A stretch of 64,000 nt of DNA, from contig JAMCRS010000419.1 in assembly GCA_023380675.1 (NCBI GenBank), positions 25,892 to 89,891 of the forward strand. The letters are read 5' to 3'. Of this stretch, positions 26,518 through 34,866 are shown one piece after another (the first letter of the stretch is position 1; every line of letters begins with the position of its first letter). The translations under genes and the position numbers were made by a program. The notes beneath the pieces were generated by a model. It was not told the origin of the DNA. It ran no database searches and was given only the letters and a program-made list of their open reading frames with translations. Source of the DNA: Chloroflexota bacterium. Lineage in GTDB: Bacteria > Chloroflexota > Anaerolineae > UBA4142.

Positions 26518-28569
26518 TCATCGCCGCATATACAGCCGGTCTATCCCCTCCCGCCAGTCTTTTTCACCGGGTAGAAGGGGAGCAAGCGCCACCTCCAACT
26601 GGTCGATGGTTGCACTGGCGTCGAGGAAGATGCGTACGCCATTCCCCACAGGTGTGACGTGCGCGATGGGCACTAACTGGTCCGTCCCTCCGAGCTGCGC
26701 GACCAGGTCCGGACCCAGCCACACCTTTTCGGTGACGCCGCGCAAAAAGCGTCTGCACCAAAAGCGCGCCGTCGTACACTGCCCGCCGACGCCGCAGGCC
26801 ACCTCGTACGGCGTCATGTTCAGACCAGGATACGGGCCCCAATCCCAACGGCCAATCATAGCCTGCACAATGGCGCCAGTTTTCATTAGCTGATCCACGA
26901 TATCGATCATGCCATGTTCCGCAGATTTGTTGGCGGCATCACCCACTTTCTCCGGAACGTTAAAGAACCCAAGCTGCGGCGCCGGCTCCTCGCGGCTTTT
27001 CTGAAAGAATATGGTGTCCACATCGAAGACAGCACGAGCCGCCCGCCCTTCGGCAGAGAAACTCACGCAGGTCTCAAGCGCCTCGCGCAGTGCCCTCCAA
27101 TAAGCACTGTCTGCCACAGCTCGATGGTCAAGACGTTTTTTGTCGGGCATCAGATCCGGCCGTGAGCGCAGATGTGTGACGAGCGATTTGCCCGACTGAT
27201 GGGTCATCTCAACCGCCCATGCCTGGAGAACGTCCGCGACCAGAGCAGCGGTGCGTACGCGGTCGCTGTCCATCGCAACGAGAGCGAAGAGCTGGACGGG
27301 ATTGGCCAGCTTTTGGAACAGATCCGACTTCGGCGCTTCCCGAGAGCGCAGAGGGCGGCGCGGCGCGGGCAGTGCTCGAAGAGAAGCACGGTAAACCGTT
27401 TGTCCCCCGTCCCGGTTATTGTAGGGAATAAACCCCACAAAAATATCTCCATCGCCGGTCGTCTGTATGGACCCAAGGATCCGAGTGTGGATCTGAGTGA
27501 GGGCAAGCGCCATATAGGCTTTTTGCCAGTCGACCCCGCGCTGCATTTGCGCCATCCGGCCGTCCGCAATACCCTGGGGAAGCTTGAGCGCGTCGAAACG
27601 CGCGAGATACCCGTTGGCTGCCTGGTCGCCGATCTTTCCTTGGACCGGCTCAAAGCCGACCAGGAGAGCGTCTTCGAGGCGGGTCGGCAATTGGACGTTG
27701 GCGCTGGTCAGCTTGAGGATTCCTTTTTCGAGAGCGCTTCCCCACGCGGTGACATCCAAGCCGGTTCCCTCAGCGCCGTCGTTTTGAACCATAATGCTCA
27801 CATCGAAAATGTCCCCGACGTACACCCGCTCAGGCACGCCATAGCCGGCGAGGCTCAATTTGGGGAGCCCCGTGGCTTTGATTTCGTACTCGCGCGGTTT
27901 CGACAGCCGAAACGTCAGCCGCGTAAAGCCCTCCGCTTCGCCCATGGACGAGATCTCGTTCGAATCCATGCCGAGGGCGTCCGCAGTGCCCCACAAAATA
28001 TCATCTGCAAAAACAGGCTTGCTGTTCCAGATGGCGCGCAGTTTTTTCGGCTCTGTTCCATCGGTGAGCAGATCGCGCCACTTTTCGGCGCGTCCGCGAG
28101 TGCGGGCCTTGAGCTGGCTCCGGCTCAGCGTGCCCCAAACGGGGAGCCAATCGGGATCATACGTATAGCTGTCGTACGACTCGGGTGCATTGCAATAGTC
28201 GTCGAAGACGGCTCCATCCTCATATAGGCGCAAATGGACGACATCGCTATCGAGCAGATTGATAAAGACCGCGGCTCCCTGGACAACGGCGGAGAGGCGC
28301 GGGGCGAGCTCGCGCAGGTTTTCCTGCTTGTCGATAACGGTCAGCCAGGGAGCCTTGCCAAGCGGGCCGACGAGGACCGTTCGGTCGGGATCGTGGTCCT
28401 CCTCCGTAGTCGTCTCGATGTATGGTCCCTCCAAGACGCGTTGACGTACGGCGGCAATGATCAAGGCTCGGGTCTCGGTCCTCGGCTTATCTCCAAGACG
28501 CACCTGCACGGACGTCAAAAAGGTTCCCACGATCCCAACCTCCCGGTGAAGGTAATCGCCCGGTACCAC
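26518..28569 (-). CDS. Unrecognised 683-residue protein
   Basis: I do not recognise this protein. It starts at a GTG (28569) with no nearby ATG, has no signal peptide or membrane helix, and is rich in beta-type sequence. The N-terminal part has FINLLDSDVVHLRLYEDGAV followed by DDYCNAPESYDSY, a pattern reminiscent of repeat-like sensor domains; a middle region (about 230-310) looks like an immunoglobulin-type beta sandwich (VYVGDIFDVSIMVQNDGAEG). The C-terminus has CGVGGQCTTARFWCRR and ends in short charged segments. It is divergent from the cassette-driven oxidoreductase gene. No function is proposed. Confidence 0.7.
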   Translation of the reverse strand: MVPGDYLHREVGIVGTFLTSVQVRLGDKPRTETRALIIAAVRQRVLEGPYIETTTEEDHDPDRTVLVGPLGKAPWLTVIDKQENLRELAPRLSAVVQGAAVFINLLDSDVVHLRLYEDGAVFDDYCNAPESYDSYTYDPDWLPVWGTLSRSQLKARTRGRAEKWRDLLTDGTEPKKLRAIWNSKPVFADDILWGTADALGMDSNEISSMGEAEGFTRLTFRLSKPREYEIKATGLPKLSLAGYGVPERVYVGDIFDVSIMVQNDGAEGTGLDVTAWGSALEKGILKLTSANVQLPTRLEDALLVGFEPVQGKIGDQAANGYLARFDALKLPQGIADGRMAQMQRGVDWQKAYMALALTQIHTRILGSIQTTGDGDIFVGFIPYNNRDGGQTVYRASLRALPAPRRPLRSREAPKSDLFQKLANPVQLFALVAMDSDRVRTAALVADVLQAWAVEMTHQSGKSLVTHLRSRPDLMPDKKRLDHRAVADSAYWRALREALETCVSFSAEGRAARAVFDVDTIFFQKSREEPAPQLGFFNVPEKVGDAANKSAEHGMIDIVDQLMKTGAIVQAMIGRWDWGPYPGLNMTPYEVACGVGGQCTTARFWCRRFLRGVTEKVWLGPDLVAQLGGTDQLVPIAHVTPVGNGVRIFLDASATIDQLEVALAPLLPGEKDWREGIDRLYMRR

Positions 28570-28669
28570 TTTAAGACTCGTCCAACGCCAAATCCGATCT
28601 GGGGTTCGGAGATTCTATGAGACCAATTACACCATTTTAGCGAAATGGTTGTACCGCGAATGCGGTAAG

Positions 28670-28694
28670 AGACCGCGCGAAACGCGGTCTTTTT
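28670..28694 (+). terminator. Intrinsic terminator of the first repeated cassette
   Basis: AGACCGCG (28670-28677) pairs with CGCGGTCT (28683-28690) around a five-base loop, followed by a T-run. It lies directly before the cassette promoter and would block read-through from upstream. Confidence 0.8.
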
Positions 28695-28706
28695 GTATGA
28701 ATCAGG

Positions 28707-28752
28707 GATTCGTGTTTCTGCGGATGACGTCCTCCCTGAATAGGGGTATTCT
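28707..28752 (+). promoter_or_regulatory. Cassette promoter 1 (GATTCGT...ATGACG-N17-TATTCT)
   Basis: GATTCGT (28707-28713) is followed by a T-rich segment, a -35-like ATGACG (28724-28729), 17 bases and a -10-like TATTCT (28747-28752). The same arrangement with the same spacing occurs at 33187-33232 and 35609-35655. It places the transcription start about 30 bases before the oxidoreductase gene's GAGGAGG site. Confidence 0.7.
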
Positions 28753-28792
28753 GAACATGGCGCACGGTCAAATCTTGCGAGGAGGTTTCTGG

Positions 28793-29263
28793 ATGGAGAC
28801 GAAATTAGCAGGAGCTCCTATTCCTGCCTACCGGCGGCCCTCCTGGGCCATGCTGCACTTGGTCGATCCACTCACGCGCTTGTTGGTAGGAAGGCTGGGC
28901 ATGGACGACCATAATGGGACCCGGGTGCTTGAGATCAAGGGTCGGAAAAGCGGCGTCTGGCGGGCCACCCCGGTGAGGGTGCTGGAGCTGGAAGGACAGC
29001 GCTATTTGGTCGCCATGAGCGGTGAAACCCACTGGGTCAGAAACCTACGAGCCCAAGGCGTCGGGCGGTTGCGGCTCGGCGGGCAGGTCGTCAACTTTCG
29101 AGCGACGGAACTCGACGACGGACAGAAGCTTCCTGTCCTGCGGGGCTACTTTAGGCGTTGGTGGTCCCTGGTGGCCCCGATGACCACGGTCACGTCTCCG
29201 GACGCGCCCGATGAGGTGTTCGCAAAGGCTGCCTCGCTGCATCCCGTATTTGTACTCAAGTAG
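28793..29263 (+). CDS. Deazaflavin-dependent nitroreductase-family protein (DUF385)
   Basis: The 156-residue protein matches the F420/FMN-binding split-barrel family of Ddn-type oxidoreductases: LEIKGRKSGVWRATPVRVLE, then VAMSGETHWVRNLRAQGVGRL and GGQVVNFRATELD. These reduce substrates with reduced F420. The frame is open upstream, but the ATG at 28793 has GAGGAGG seven bases before it and lies just after the cassette promoter. It starts a cluster with DUF4386 and a flavodoxin. Whether the host makes F420 is not visible in this window. Confidence 0.85.
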   Translation: METKLAGAPIPAYRRPSWAMLHLVDPLTRLLVGRLGMDDHNGTRVLEIKGRKSGVWRATPVRVLELEGQRYLVAMSGETHWVRNLRAQGVGRLRLGGQVVNFRATELDDGQKLPVLRGYFRRWWSLVAPMTTVTSPDAPDEVFAKAASLHPVFVLK

Positions 29264-29369
29264 GGGGCGGCGTCGGACAAATGCGTCGCTCTGAGCTGCC
29301 GCACGGGTCCAGTGACATTTCGTGCCTGATGGCAAATGGCGTGCGTCGGACAGAATTAGGAGCAACGAA

Positions 29370-30116
29370 ATGATAAATCAAGTTACGGATGCGGAACCCA
29401 CGGACTCGCGCTGGAGCTCGCTTTACACGATTGGCGGCGCGGCAGCGCTCTTCGGAGTGGCCATGATCCCGGTCCAGCTTTTCGTTTTTATCGCGTGGCC
29501 GCCGCCGGACACCGCTCTCGGCTGGTTCGCCCTGTTTCAGAGCAACAAGCTGGCAGGGCTCCTCGCTTTTGAAGGCTTGTTTGTGGTGAATGCGGTTTTT
29601 GGCATCGCCACAACCCTCGCCCTCTACGTGGCCCTGAGGCGCTTCAATGAATCGTGGATGGTCATTGCTTTGGTCCTTGGGCTGGTGGAGGCTGTGGCTT
29701 TTATCGCGGCGCGGCCGGCCATGGAAATGCTCTTTCTGAGCGATCAATATGCGGCAGCCACGACAGAGGCACAGAAAGCGCTGCTTCTCGCCGCCGGTGA
29801 GGCGCAATGGGCTACCTTCCATGGCACCGCTTTCCACGTCGGCTACAACATCTTTAGCATCTATTTTCTGATCGTCCCGCTGGTGATGCTCCGGAGCAAT
29901 GTCTTTGGCAAAGTCACGGTTTTCACCGGAATCCTGGCTGCGCTGTTCAACTGGGGGCTTTACGTACCACGGCTCGGTCTCTACCTCTCGATACTTTCGG
30001 TCTTTCCCCTGGCGCTCTGGGATATCCTCGTGGCCCGCAAGCTCTTCCAGCTTGGGCAGGGCAAAGTGTCCCCACTGGAGGGGCTGCCGCAAATACGGCT
30101 AGAGCGCGCCAATTGA
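29370..30116 (+). CDS. DUF4386 membrane protein
   Basis: The 248-residue protein has about six membrane helices and the DUF4386 blocks LYTIGGAAALFGVAM near the start, ATTLALYVALRRFN in the middle and FHVGYNIFSIYFLIVPLVML. The function of the family is unknown. AGGAG seven bases before the ATG at 29370 sets the start. It lies between the deazaflavin-type oxidoreductase and a flavodoxin, and a paralogue occupies the equivalent place at 34139-34816. Its 3' end is echoed by a relic at 26367-26437. Confidence 0.82.
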   Translation: MINQVTDAEPTDSRWSSLYTIGGAAALFGVAMIPVQLFVFIAWPPPDTALGWFALFQSNKLAGLLAFEGLFVVNAVFGIATTLALYVALRRFNESWMVIALVLGLVEAVAFIAARPAMEMLFLSDQYAAATTEAQKALLLAAGEAQWATFHGTAFHVGYNIFSIYFLIVPLVMLRSNVFGKVTVFTGILAALFNWGLYVPRLGLYLSILSVFPLALWDILVARKLFQLGQGKVSPLEGLPQIRLERAN

Positions 30117-30132
30117 TTTAGGAGCAACCACG

Positions 30133-30651
30133 ATGTCAGGTAAAATCCTTGTGACCTATGCCAGCCAGGCCGGTTCCACCGCCGGTGTGGCAGACGCGAT
30201 CGGCAAAACGTTGGCCGACAGCGGGATGTCCGTAGACGTACGACCCATGAAACAAGTACAAGACCTCACTCCATACGGCGCCGTAGTCGCCGGGAGCGCC
30301 ATTCATGGGGGGCAGTGGATGCCTGAGGCCATGCAGTTCGTGCGGACGCATCAGGCGACCCTCGTCCAAAAACCCTTCGCCGCATTCTTGGTCTGTATGA
30401 CGCTCGCCATGCCGAAGAGCCAATACCGCGAGCACGTGGCGACATGGCTGGAGCCGGTGCGCGCATTGGTGAGGCCCGTCAGCGAGGGCCTCTTTGCCGG
30501 CGCGCTGGACTGCAAGACCATTCCATCCTTTGGCGATCGGCTCAAGTTCCGACTGAGCGTGATGATGGGCGTCTGGTCGGAAGGGGATCACAGGGATTGG
30601 AATGCCATCCGGGCCTGGGCCAACAGCCTCCGCCTGCTGCTGCTCCAGTAG
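30133..30651 (+). CDS. Flavodoxin-domain protein (HemG/Flavodoxin_5-like)
   Basis: The 172-residue protein begins KILVTYASQAGSTAGVADAI, an FMN phosphate-binding loop of the flavodoxin fold, and continues with the GAVVAGSAIHGGQW and PEAMQFVRTHQ blocks that identify the family including menaquinone-dependent protoporphyrinogen oxidase HemG. It likely carries FMN and transfers electrons in the cytoplasm. It follows DUF4386 by 16 bases with an AGGAG site. Two paralogues lie at 33303 and 34867. True HemG activity is possible but unproven. Confidence 0.85.
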   Translation: MSGKILVTYASQAGSTAGVADAIGKTLADSGMSVDVRPMKQVQDLTPYGAVVAGSAIHGGQWMPEAMQFVRTHQATLVQKPFAAFLVCMTLAMPKSQYREHVATWLEPVRALVRPVSEGLFAGALDCKTIPSFGDRLKFRLSVMMGVWSEGDHRDWNAIRAWANSLRLLLLQ

Positions 30652-30668
30652 TTGCCCGAAGCTGCATA

Positions 30669-31664
30669 CTACTCCGGGCCCGGCAAGCCCTTCCCGTGGG
30701 CGCCGATGATTCGATCCATCATCCGGTCGGTCTGCTCGTCCGCCTTCCGGCGAGCCGGGTCGGCGTCGAACCACGCGAGGATTTCTTTCGCTCCCTGAGA
30801 GAATGGAATCGTCGCAACGTACTCCGGCACGATTCGCTTGATCTTGGTATTGTCGAAGATCATGCTGTGTGCCTTATCCCCGAGCAGGCCTGCTCCCCAT
30901 TCCGGGTCAAACGCGGCGATCCAGTCCGAGGGGATGTGCACGACGCGCGCCGGCGCGCCGGCAGCACGAGCGACGATCTCGTAGATCTGGTTCCATGTCA
31001 AGAGTTCGTCGGACGTAATATGGAACGCTTCCCCGATGGCGTGGACATTACCCAATAGGCCCAGAAAACCCTTCGCGAAATCGCGGTGGTGAGTCAGCGT
31101 CCACAGCGACGTCCCGTCGCCGTGCACAATCACGGGCTTGCCCTTCCGCATCCGGTCCACCACGGTATAGCCGCCCTCGAAAGGCAACAGGGTCTCGTCG
31201 TACGTGTGCGAGGGGCGGACAATGGTCACGGGAAACTTGTCGTTTCGGTAGGCTTGCATCAGCCGTTCTTCACAAGCGATCTTGGCCCGCGAATATTCCC
31301 AATAGGGATTATCGAGCGGAGTAGACTCGGTGACGGGGAGGCTCGCCGGGGGTGTTTGGTAGGCCGAGGCCGAACTGATATAGATATACTGGCCGATGCG
31401 GTCTCGGAACAACGCGAGGTCTCTCTCCACGTCACCGGGCGTAAAACCGATCCAGTCGACGGCGACGTCGAAATCGAGCCCGCTCAAGGCGGCTCTAGCC
31501 GCCTCCGGATCGCGGATATCTCCCCGTAAGGGCCGCGCGCCCTCGGGCACGCGTCTCTGCGATCGGCCGCGGTTGAACAGATACAGCTCCATTCCGCGAG
31601 TGACGGCGAGCCGAGCGCAAGCGGAGCTGATCACCCCGGTACCCCCGATAAAGAGGACTCGCAT
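30669..31664 (-). CDS. NAD-dependent epimerase/dehydratase (extended SDR)
   Basis: The 331-residue protein has the SDR nucleotide motif LFIGGTGVIS at its N-terminus, YISSASAY, and a Tyr-x3-Lys pair seen as YSRAK, followed by a C-terminal substrate domain (NVHAIGEAFHITSDELLTWNQ). The family acts on nucleotide sugars or similar; this version resembles proteins annotated as sugar epimerases in plants and bacteria. The ATG at 31664 has GGAGGAGG upstream on the minus strand. It runs convergent with the flavodoxin gene, whose stop is only 17 bases away. Confidence 0.88.
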   Translation of the reverse strand: MRVLFIGGTGVISSACARLAVTRGMELYLFNRGRSQRRVPEGARPLRGDIRDPEAARAALSGLDFDVAVDWIGFTPGDVERDLALFRDRIGQYIYISSASAYQTPPASLPVTESTPLDNPYWEYSRAKIACEERLMQAYRNDKFPVTIVRPSHTYDETLLPFEGGYTVVDRMRKGKPVIVHGDGTSLWTLTHHRDFAKGFLGLLGNVHAIGEAFHITSDELLTWNQIYEIVARAAGAPARVVHIPSDWIAAFDPEWGAGLLGDKAHSMIFDNTKIKRIVPEYVATIPFSQGAKEILAWFDADPARRKADEQTDRMMDRIIGAHGKGLPGPE

Positions 31665-31823
31665 ACTTGCCTCCTCCGATATCCGTTTCGGGCGGGTGTT
31701 GCAGGCCCCAGGACCCCACCCGTCCTCTGCATTGTATTGCGGAGCCGCTGGGGTGTCAATCGAAACGCGTGCATGGTTTTTTGCCGGCATACGATACGCC
31801 GCTCGCTAGACGCTGTTCACAAG

Positions 31824-32103
31824 CAGGGCTGTTGCTGGATCTCTCGGCAAGGCCTGTCGTCACTGCGAGGAGGTCGCAGACACCGCGGGTCGCTAGACCC
31901 CCGCAGGGGTCGCGGGGTCTAGCGACCCGCGGGATCATCGATCCCGCGGGGTTTGCGGGACCACAGCGAGGCGGGCGCAGTCTCCAATGTGTCGGTGAGA
32001 TTGCGCCCGTTGAGTCCCACGGGCGGCCGCCCCGCGCCCTGGGCGGGGTCGGCCAAAAATCGGCCTCGCGATGACAGACGAAGGCGGCTTTGCAAGAGCC
32101 CCG
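31824..32103. repeat. MITE-like dispersed repeat, copy B
   Basis: The 280-base element starts CAGGGCTGTTGC and ends GCAAGAGCCCCG and is homologous over its length to 12634-12883, with an extra palindromic block in the middle (GCGGGATC and GATCCCGC around 31929-31948). It has no coding capacity. It fills most of the 559-base gap between the epimerase and the aldo/keto reductase genes. Confidence 0.75.
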
Positions 32104-32114
32104 AGCGGACGGCC

Positions 32115-32144
32115 TTGACCGGTGGCATGCACATCGAGTATGAT
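32115..32144 (+). promoter_or_regulatory. Promoter of the aldo/keto reductase gene
   Basis: TTGACC (32115-32120) and TATGAT (32139-32144) are 18 bases apart, just downstream of the repeat, with GGAGG before the ATG at 32224. Confidence 0.55.
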
Positions 32145-32223
32145 AAAGGAGGTGATGATCTTCTGAGATTGCAACTCGAAGCAAGCAGCCTTCCTCGAAC
32201 CTACTTTCCATTGGAGGATCGCA

Positions 32224-33093
32224 ATGACCGTTCCCAAGCTACCGTTTGGACGACTGGGCCATCAGAGCACGCGCACGCTGTTCGGAGCCGCCGCCCTGAG
32301 CCATGTTTCGCAGGATGAGGCCGATCGTGCGCTGGACGTGTTGCTCGAGTACGGCGTGAACCACATCGACGTGGCGGCGAGCTACGGCGATGCCGAGCTG
32401 CGTATCGCGCCCTGGCTGAGGCGTTACCCGAATCGGTTTTTTGTCGCGACCAAGACCGGGCAGCGGACGGCTCAGGGCGGAAGAGAGGAGCTGCACCGCT
32501 CGCTCGAGCGCCTGGGGATCGACCACGTGGACTTGTGGCAATTGCACAATCTCGCAGATCCGATCGAGTGGGACACGGCACTCAGCCCCGGCGGCGTTAT
32601 CGAGGCGGCGGTGGAGGCCAAAGAACAAGGGCTTGTGAAAGGTATCGGCGTCACCGGGCACGGCTTGCAGATTGCGGCCACTCACCGCCGCAGCCTGGAA
32701 CGCTTTGATTTCGATTCGGTCCTGCTGCCCTATAACGCGATCACGATGCAGAACGAGTACTATGCGGCAAACTTTGACGCCTTGTACGCAAACTGCCAGG
32801 CGCGTAACATCGCCGTGCAGACGATCAAGTCCATCGCCTACCAGCCGTGGTGGGGAAAGCCGCACACCCGGGCCACGTGGTACAAGCCGCTCGAGGAGAA
32901 ACCAGATATCGATAGGGCGGTTTGGTGGGTGCTATCCAAGCCTGGTATCTTTCTGAATACCGTGGGGGATATCGGCTTGCTCCCCAAGGTCCTGGACGCG
33001 GCGAGCCGGTTTGACGAGCAGGCCCAGAGCGCGCAGCAGACGAGCATGGGAGAGCACCTACCCAAGCTGGACACGGTTCCGTTGTTTGTCTAG
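32224..33093 (+). CDS. Aldo/keto reductase
   Basis: The 289-residue protein is an AKR barrel with catalytic tetrad Asp49, Tyr54, Lys77 and His108 ([21 protein letters not shown]). It would reduce an aldehyde or ketone with NADPH. The [25 protein letters not shown] block is typical of the AKR subgroup often annotated as oxidoreductase of unknown substrate. The ATG follows GGAGG and a good promoter. It is followed by the second repeated terminator-promoter cassette. Confidence 0.9.
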   Translation: MTVPKLPFGRLGHQSTRTLFGAAALSHVSQDEADRALDVLLEYGVNHIDVAASYGDAELRIAPWLRRYPNRFFVATKTGQRTAQGGREELHRSLERLGIDHVDLWQLHNLADPIEWDTALSPGGVIEAAVEAKEQGLVKGIGVTGHGLQIAATHRRSLERFDFDSVLLPYNAITMQNEYYAANFDALYANCQARNIAVQTIKSIAYQPWWGKPHTRATWYKPLEEKPDIDRAVWWVLSKPGIFLNTVGDIGLLPKVLDAASRFDEQAQSAQQTSMGEHLPKLDTVPLFV

Positions 33094-33106
33094 ACGGCAA
33101 GCTTTT

Positions 33107-33126
33107 TCTACGTCATTTTAGGTAGA
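33107..33126 (+). repeat. 20-base repeat element upstream of cassette 2
   Basis: TCTACGTCATTTTAGGTAGA differs by one base from 35424-35443, and both lie just after a gene and before a cassette terminator. Part of the motif (TAC..CATTTTAG) is also seen near 28628-28640. The function is unknown; the imperfect CTAC/GTAG symmetry could suit a regulator. Confidence 0.5.
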
Positions 33127-33149
33127 CGATCCTACCTCAATTGTGGTAA

Positions 33150-33175
33150 GAGACCGCGCTTGGCGCGGTCTCTTT
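33150..33175 (+). terminator. Intrinsic terminator of the second repeated cassette
   Basis: GAGACCGCGC (33150-33159) pairs with GCGCGGTCTC (33163-33172) around three bases, followed by a short T-run. It ends the aldo/keto reductase transcript. Confidence 0.8.
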
Positions 33176-33186
33176 GTATGATTCGG

Positions 33187-33232
33187 GATTCGTAGTTTTA
33201 CGGATGACATCTTGCCCGAATCGTGGCATTCT
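33187..33232 (+). promoter_or_regulatory. Cassette promoter 2 (GATTCGT...ATGACA-N17-CATTCT)
   Basis: GATTCGT (33187-33193), ATGACA (33204-33209), 17 bases and CATTCT (33227-33232) repeat the arrangement at 28707-28752. It drives the Tat flavodoxin, DUF4386 and flavodoxin genes. Confidence 0.7.
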
Positions 33233-33302
33233 AATGCAAGTCTCGGGTGATTCAAATGGACCGAATGCGCGGTTTGTCGATAAGATGAAAAGGGAGAGTG
33301 AA

Positions 33303-33947
33303 ATGTCTGCCCAGTCCAACTCGCGGCGCCGCTTTCTCAAAACAGGCTGCCTCGCCGCTGGAGCCGTCGGCCTCACAGTCTGCGGAGCCAGCCTCGTCGC
33401 CCTTGCCCCTGACCCGTCCCCGGTCGCTCTGCCATCCCTGTCCTATGGAAGAGGAACCATGAACAACCGCATTCTCGTCGCTTATGCCACCTATGCCGGA
33501 TCGACGGCGGAAGTCGCCGCCGAAATCGGCAAGATGCTGGGGCAGCGCGGCTTTTCCGTCGACGTCAAACCCATTAAGGAAAAACCGTCCCTCGACGGCT
33601 ATACAGCGGTCTTGGTGGGCAGCGCCGTGCAACGTGGCAAGTGGCTGCCCGAGGCGGTCGACTTTGTCAAGACGAATCAAGGGGCGCTCAATCGCGTGCC
33701 GGTGGCGCTCTTTTGCGTACACATCACCAATACGGGGAACGACGAAAAGAGCAGGCAAACTCGCCTGACCTTTCTGAACGAGGTCCGGCCGCTCGTCCCG
33801 CGCGCGAGCGAGGTCTTTTTCCCTGGTCGGTTTGACCGGCGCGGTGCCGCCCTCCTCATGCCTGGCTTCGTGGCCCGCTTCGTGCCGACGTTTGATTTGC
33901 GGGACTGGACAAAGATCCGTGCTTGGGCGCAAGCGGTCTTTGCCTAG
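33303..33947 (+). CDS. Tat-signal flavodoxin-domain protein
   Basis: The 214-residue protein starts with a twin-arginine signal (SRRRFLKTG) and a hydrophobic stretch, then a Pro-rich linker and a flavodoxin domain (NNRILVAYATYAGSTAEVAA and TAVLVGSAVQRGKWLPEAV). A flavodoxin exported with its FMN is unusual; the Tat route would allow it because the protein folds first. The ATG at 33303 follows AAGGGAGAG. An internal ATG at 33459 with a GAGGAA site could also give a cytoplasmic form without the signal. It is paralogous to the genes at 30133 and 34867. Confidence 0.82.
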   Translation: MSAQSNSRRRFLKTGCLAAGAVGLTVCGASLVALAPDPSPVALPSLSYGRGTMNNRILVAYATYAGSTAEVAAEIGKMLGQRGFSVDVKPIKEKPSLDGYTAVLVGSAVQRGKWLPEAVDFVKTNQGALNRVPVALFCVHITNTGNDEKSRQTRLTFLNEVRPLVPRASEVFFPGRFDRRGAALLMPGFVARFVPTFDLRDWTKIRAWAQAVFA

Positions 33948-33974
33948 TGTTGCGACAGAAAAATCTTGCGTGGT

Positions 33975-34087
33975 TGTCATTGCGAGCGAAGCGTCCCGTG
34001 GCACTCAACGGGCGCAATCCCCAAGTTACGAGGAGATTGCTTCGAGTTCGCCTATTGAAACCCAAAGCGCGAAGTCTCGCAATGACA
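33975..34087. repeat. Dispersed repeat, copy C (inverted core)
   Basis: TGTCATTGCGAG (33975-33986) and CTCGCAATGACA (34076-34087) are perfect inverted repeats bounding the element. Its 33995-34019 segment is the reverse complement of the core of copies A and B with one mismatch. It lies between the Tat flavodoxin and DUF4386 genes. Confidence 0.7.
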
Positions 34088-34138
34088 CATGGACGAACCC
34101 TCGAAATGACAAATGCCATGAATTGGGGAGAGGATAAA

Positions 34139-34816
34139 GTGTCGACGCTGAAATTGAACCCAACCACCGAGCTGGAAACTGTCGGCTTAGGGTCGCAGAA
34201 TCTTTACAGGATCGCCGGAGCGGCTGCCTTGATGGCAGGTGCCTTGTTTCTGGTCGCACTCGTCGATCTCGTCATCGCGGGGGTTACATCCGCCGGCTGG
34301 CTCTCGCTCCTTCAGAATAATTGGCTCGTCGTGCTCTTTCAACTGAATGCCGGCTTGAACGCCGTTCAGTATGATCTCTTGAATCAACTCAATCTTCTGG
34401 ATATGGCCATCCTCGCGCTCACAGCCACGATGTATCTCGGCCTCTATGCGGCTCTCCGCAGAACCAGTAGAATTGGGGCCATCATTGCCGCGCTCCAACC
34501 ATTCCTGGGCCTGGTGCTCTTTATCGCGACCAAGTCAGCCGGCCGCAGCGGAGTCATGGGAGCGGCGCTCGTCATCTCGCTCGTCATGCTGCGGAGCCAT
34601 ATCTTTGGCAAAGCCATCGCATCTTTGGGAATTCTGGCCAGCCTGCTCCTGCTGGTTCGCGATTTCGGGACTACCCCTGACTCTCCCTCAAACCTCCTGG
34701 CCATCTCCATAAGCATCGGGTATGTGCTTCTGGCGACCTGGTTCTTCCTAATTGGCGCAAGGCTGCTACATTTGGAGCAAAGCGTATCTCGAGTGAGAGC
34801 CCTTGCGAGCGAGTGA
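34139..34816 (+). CDS. DUF4386-like membrane protein (second copy)
   Basis: The 225-residue protein has about six membrane helices and the same blocks as the protein at 29370: LYRIAGAAALMAGALF near the start, TATMYLGLYAALRRTSR, and ALVISLVMLRSHIFGKA. Start is GTG 34139, preceded by GGGGAG; the frame is open upstream through the repeat. It sits between two flavodoxin genes, parallel to the first cluster. Function unknown. Confidence 0.78.
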   Translation: MSTLKLNPTTELETVGLGSQNLYRIAGAAALMAGALFLVALVDLVIAGVTSAGWLSLLQNNWLVVLFQLNAGLNAVQYDLLNQLNLLDMAILALTATMYLGLYAALRRTSRIGAIIAALQPFLGLVLFIATKSAGRSGVMGAALVISLVMLRSHIFGKAIASLGILASLLLLVRDFGTTPDSPSNLLAISISIGYVLLATWFFLIGARLLHLEQSVSRVRALASE

Positions 34817-34866
34817 CCTGAACAGCAAGCTGGAGCAAGGGAGCATCGATACGAAAGGAGACACCT

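Noticed and set aside
32127..32223. Possible small DUF2283-like protein starting MHIEYDKGGDDLL
   Set aside because: The match covers only a few residues, the start lies inside the promoter of the aldo/keto reductase, and the frame runs on into that gene.
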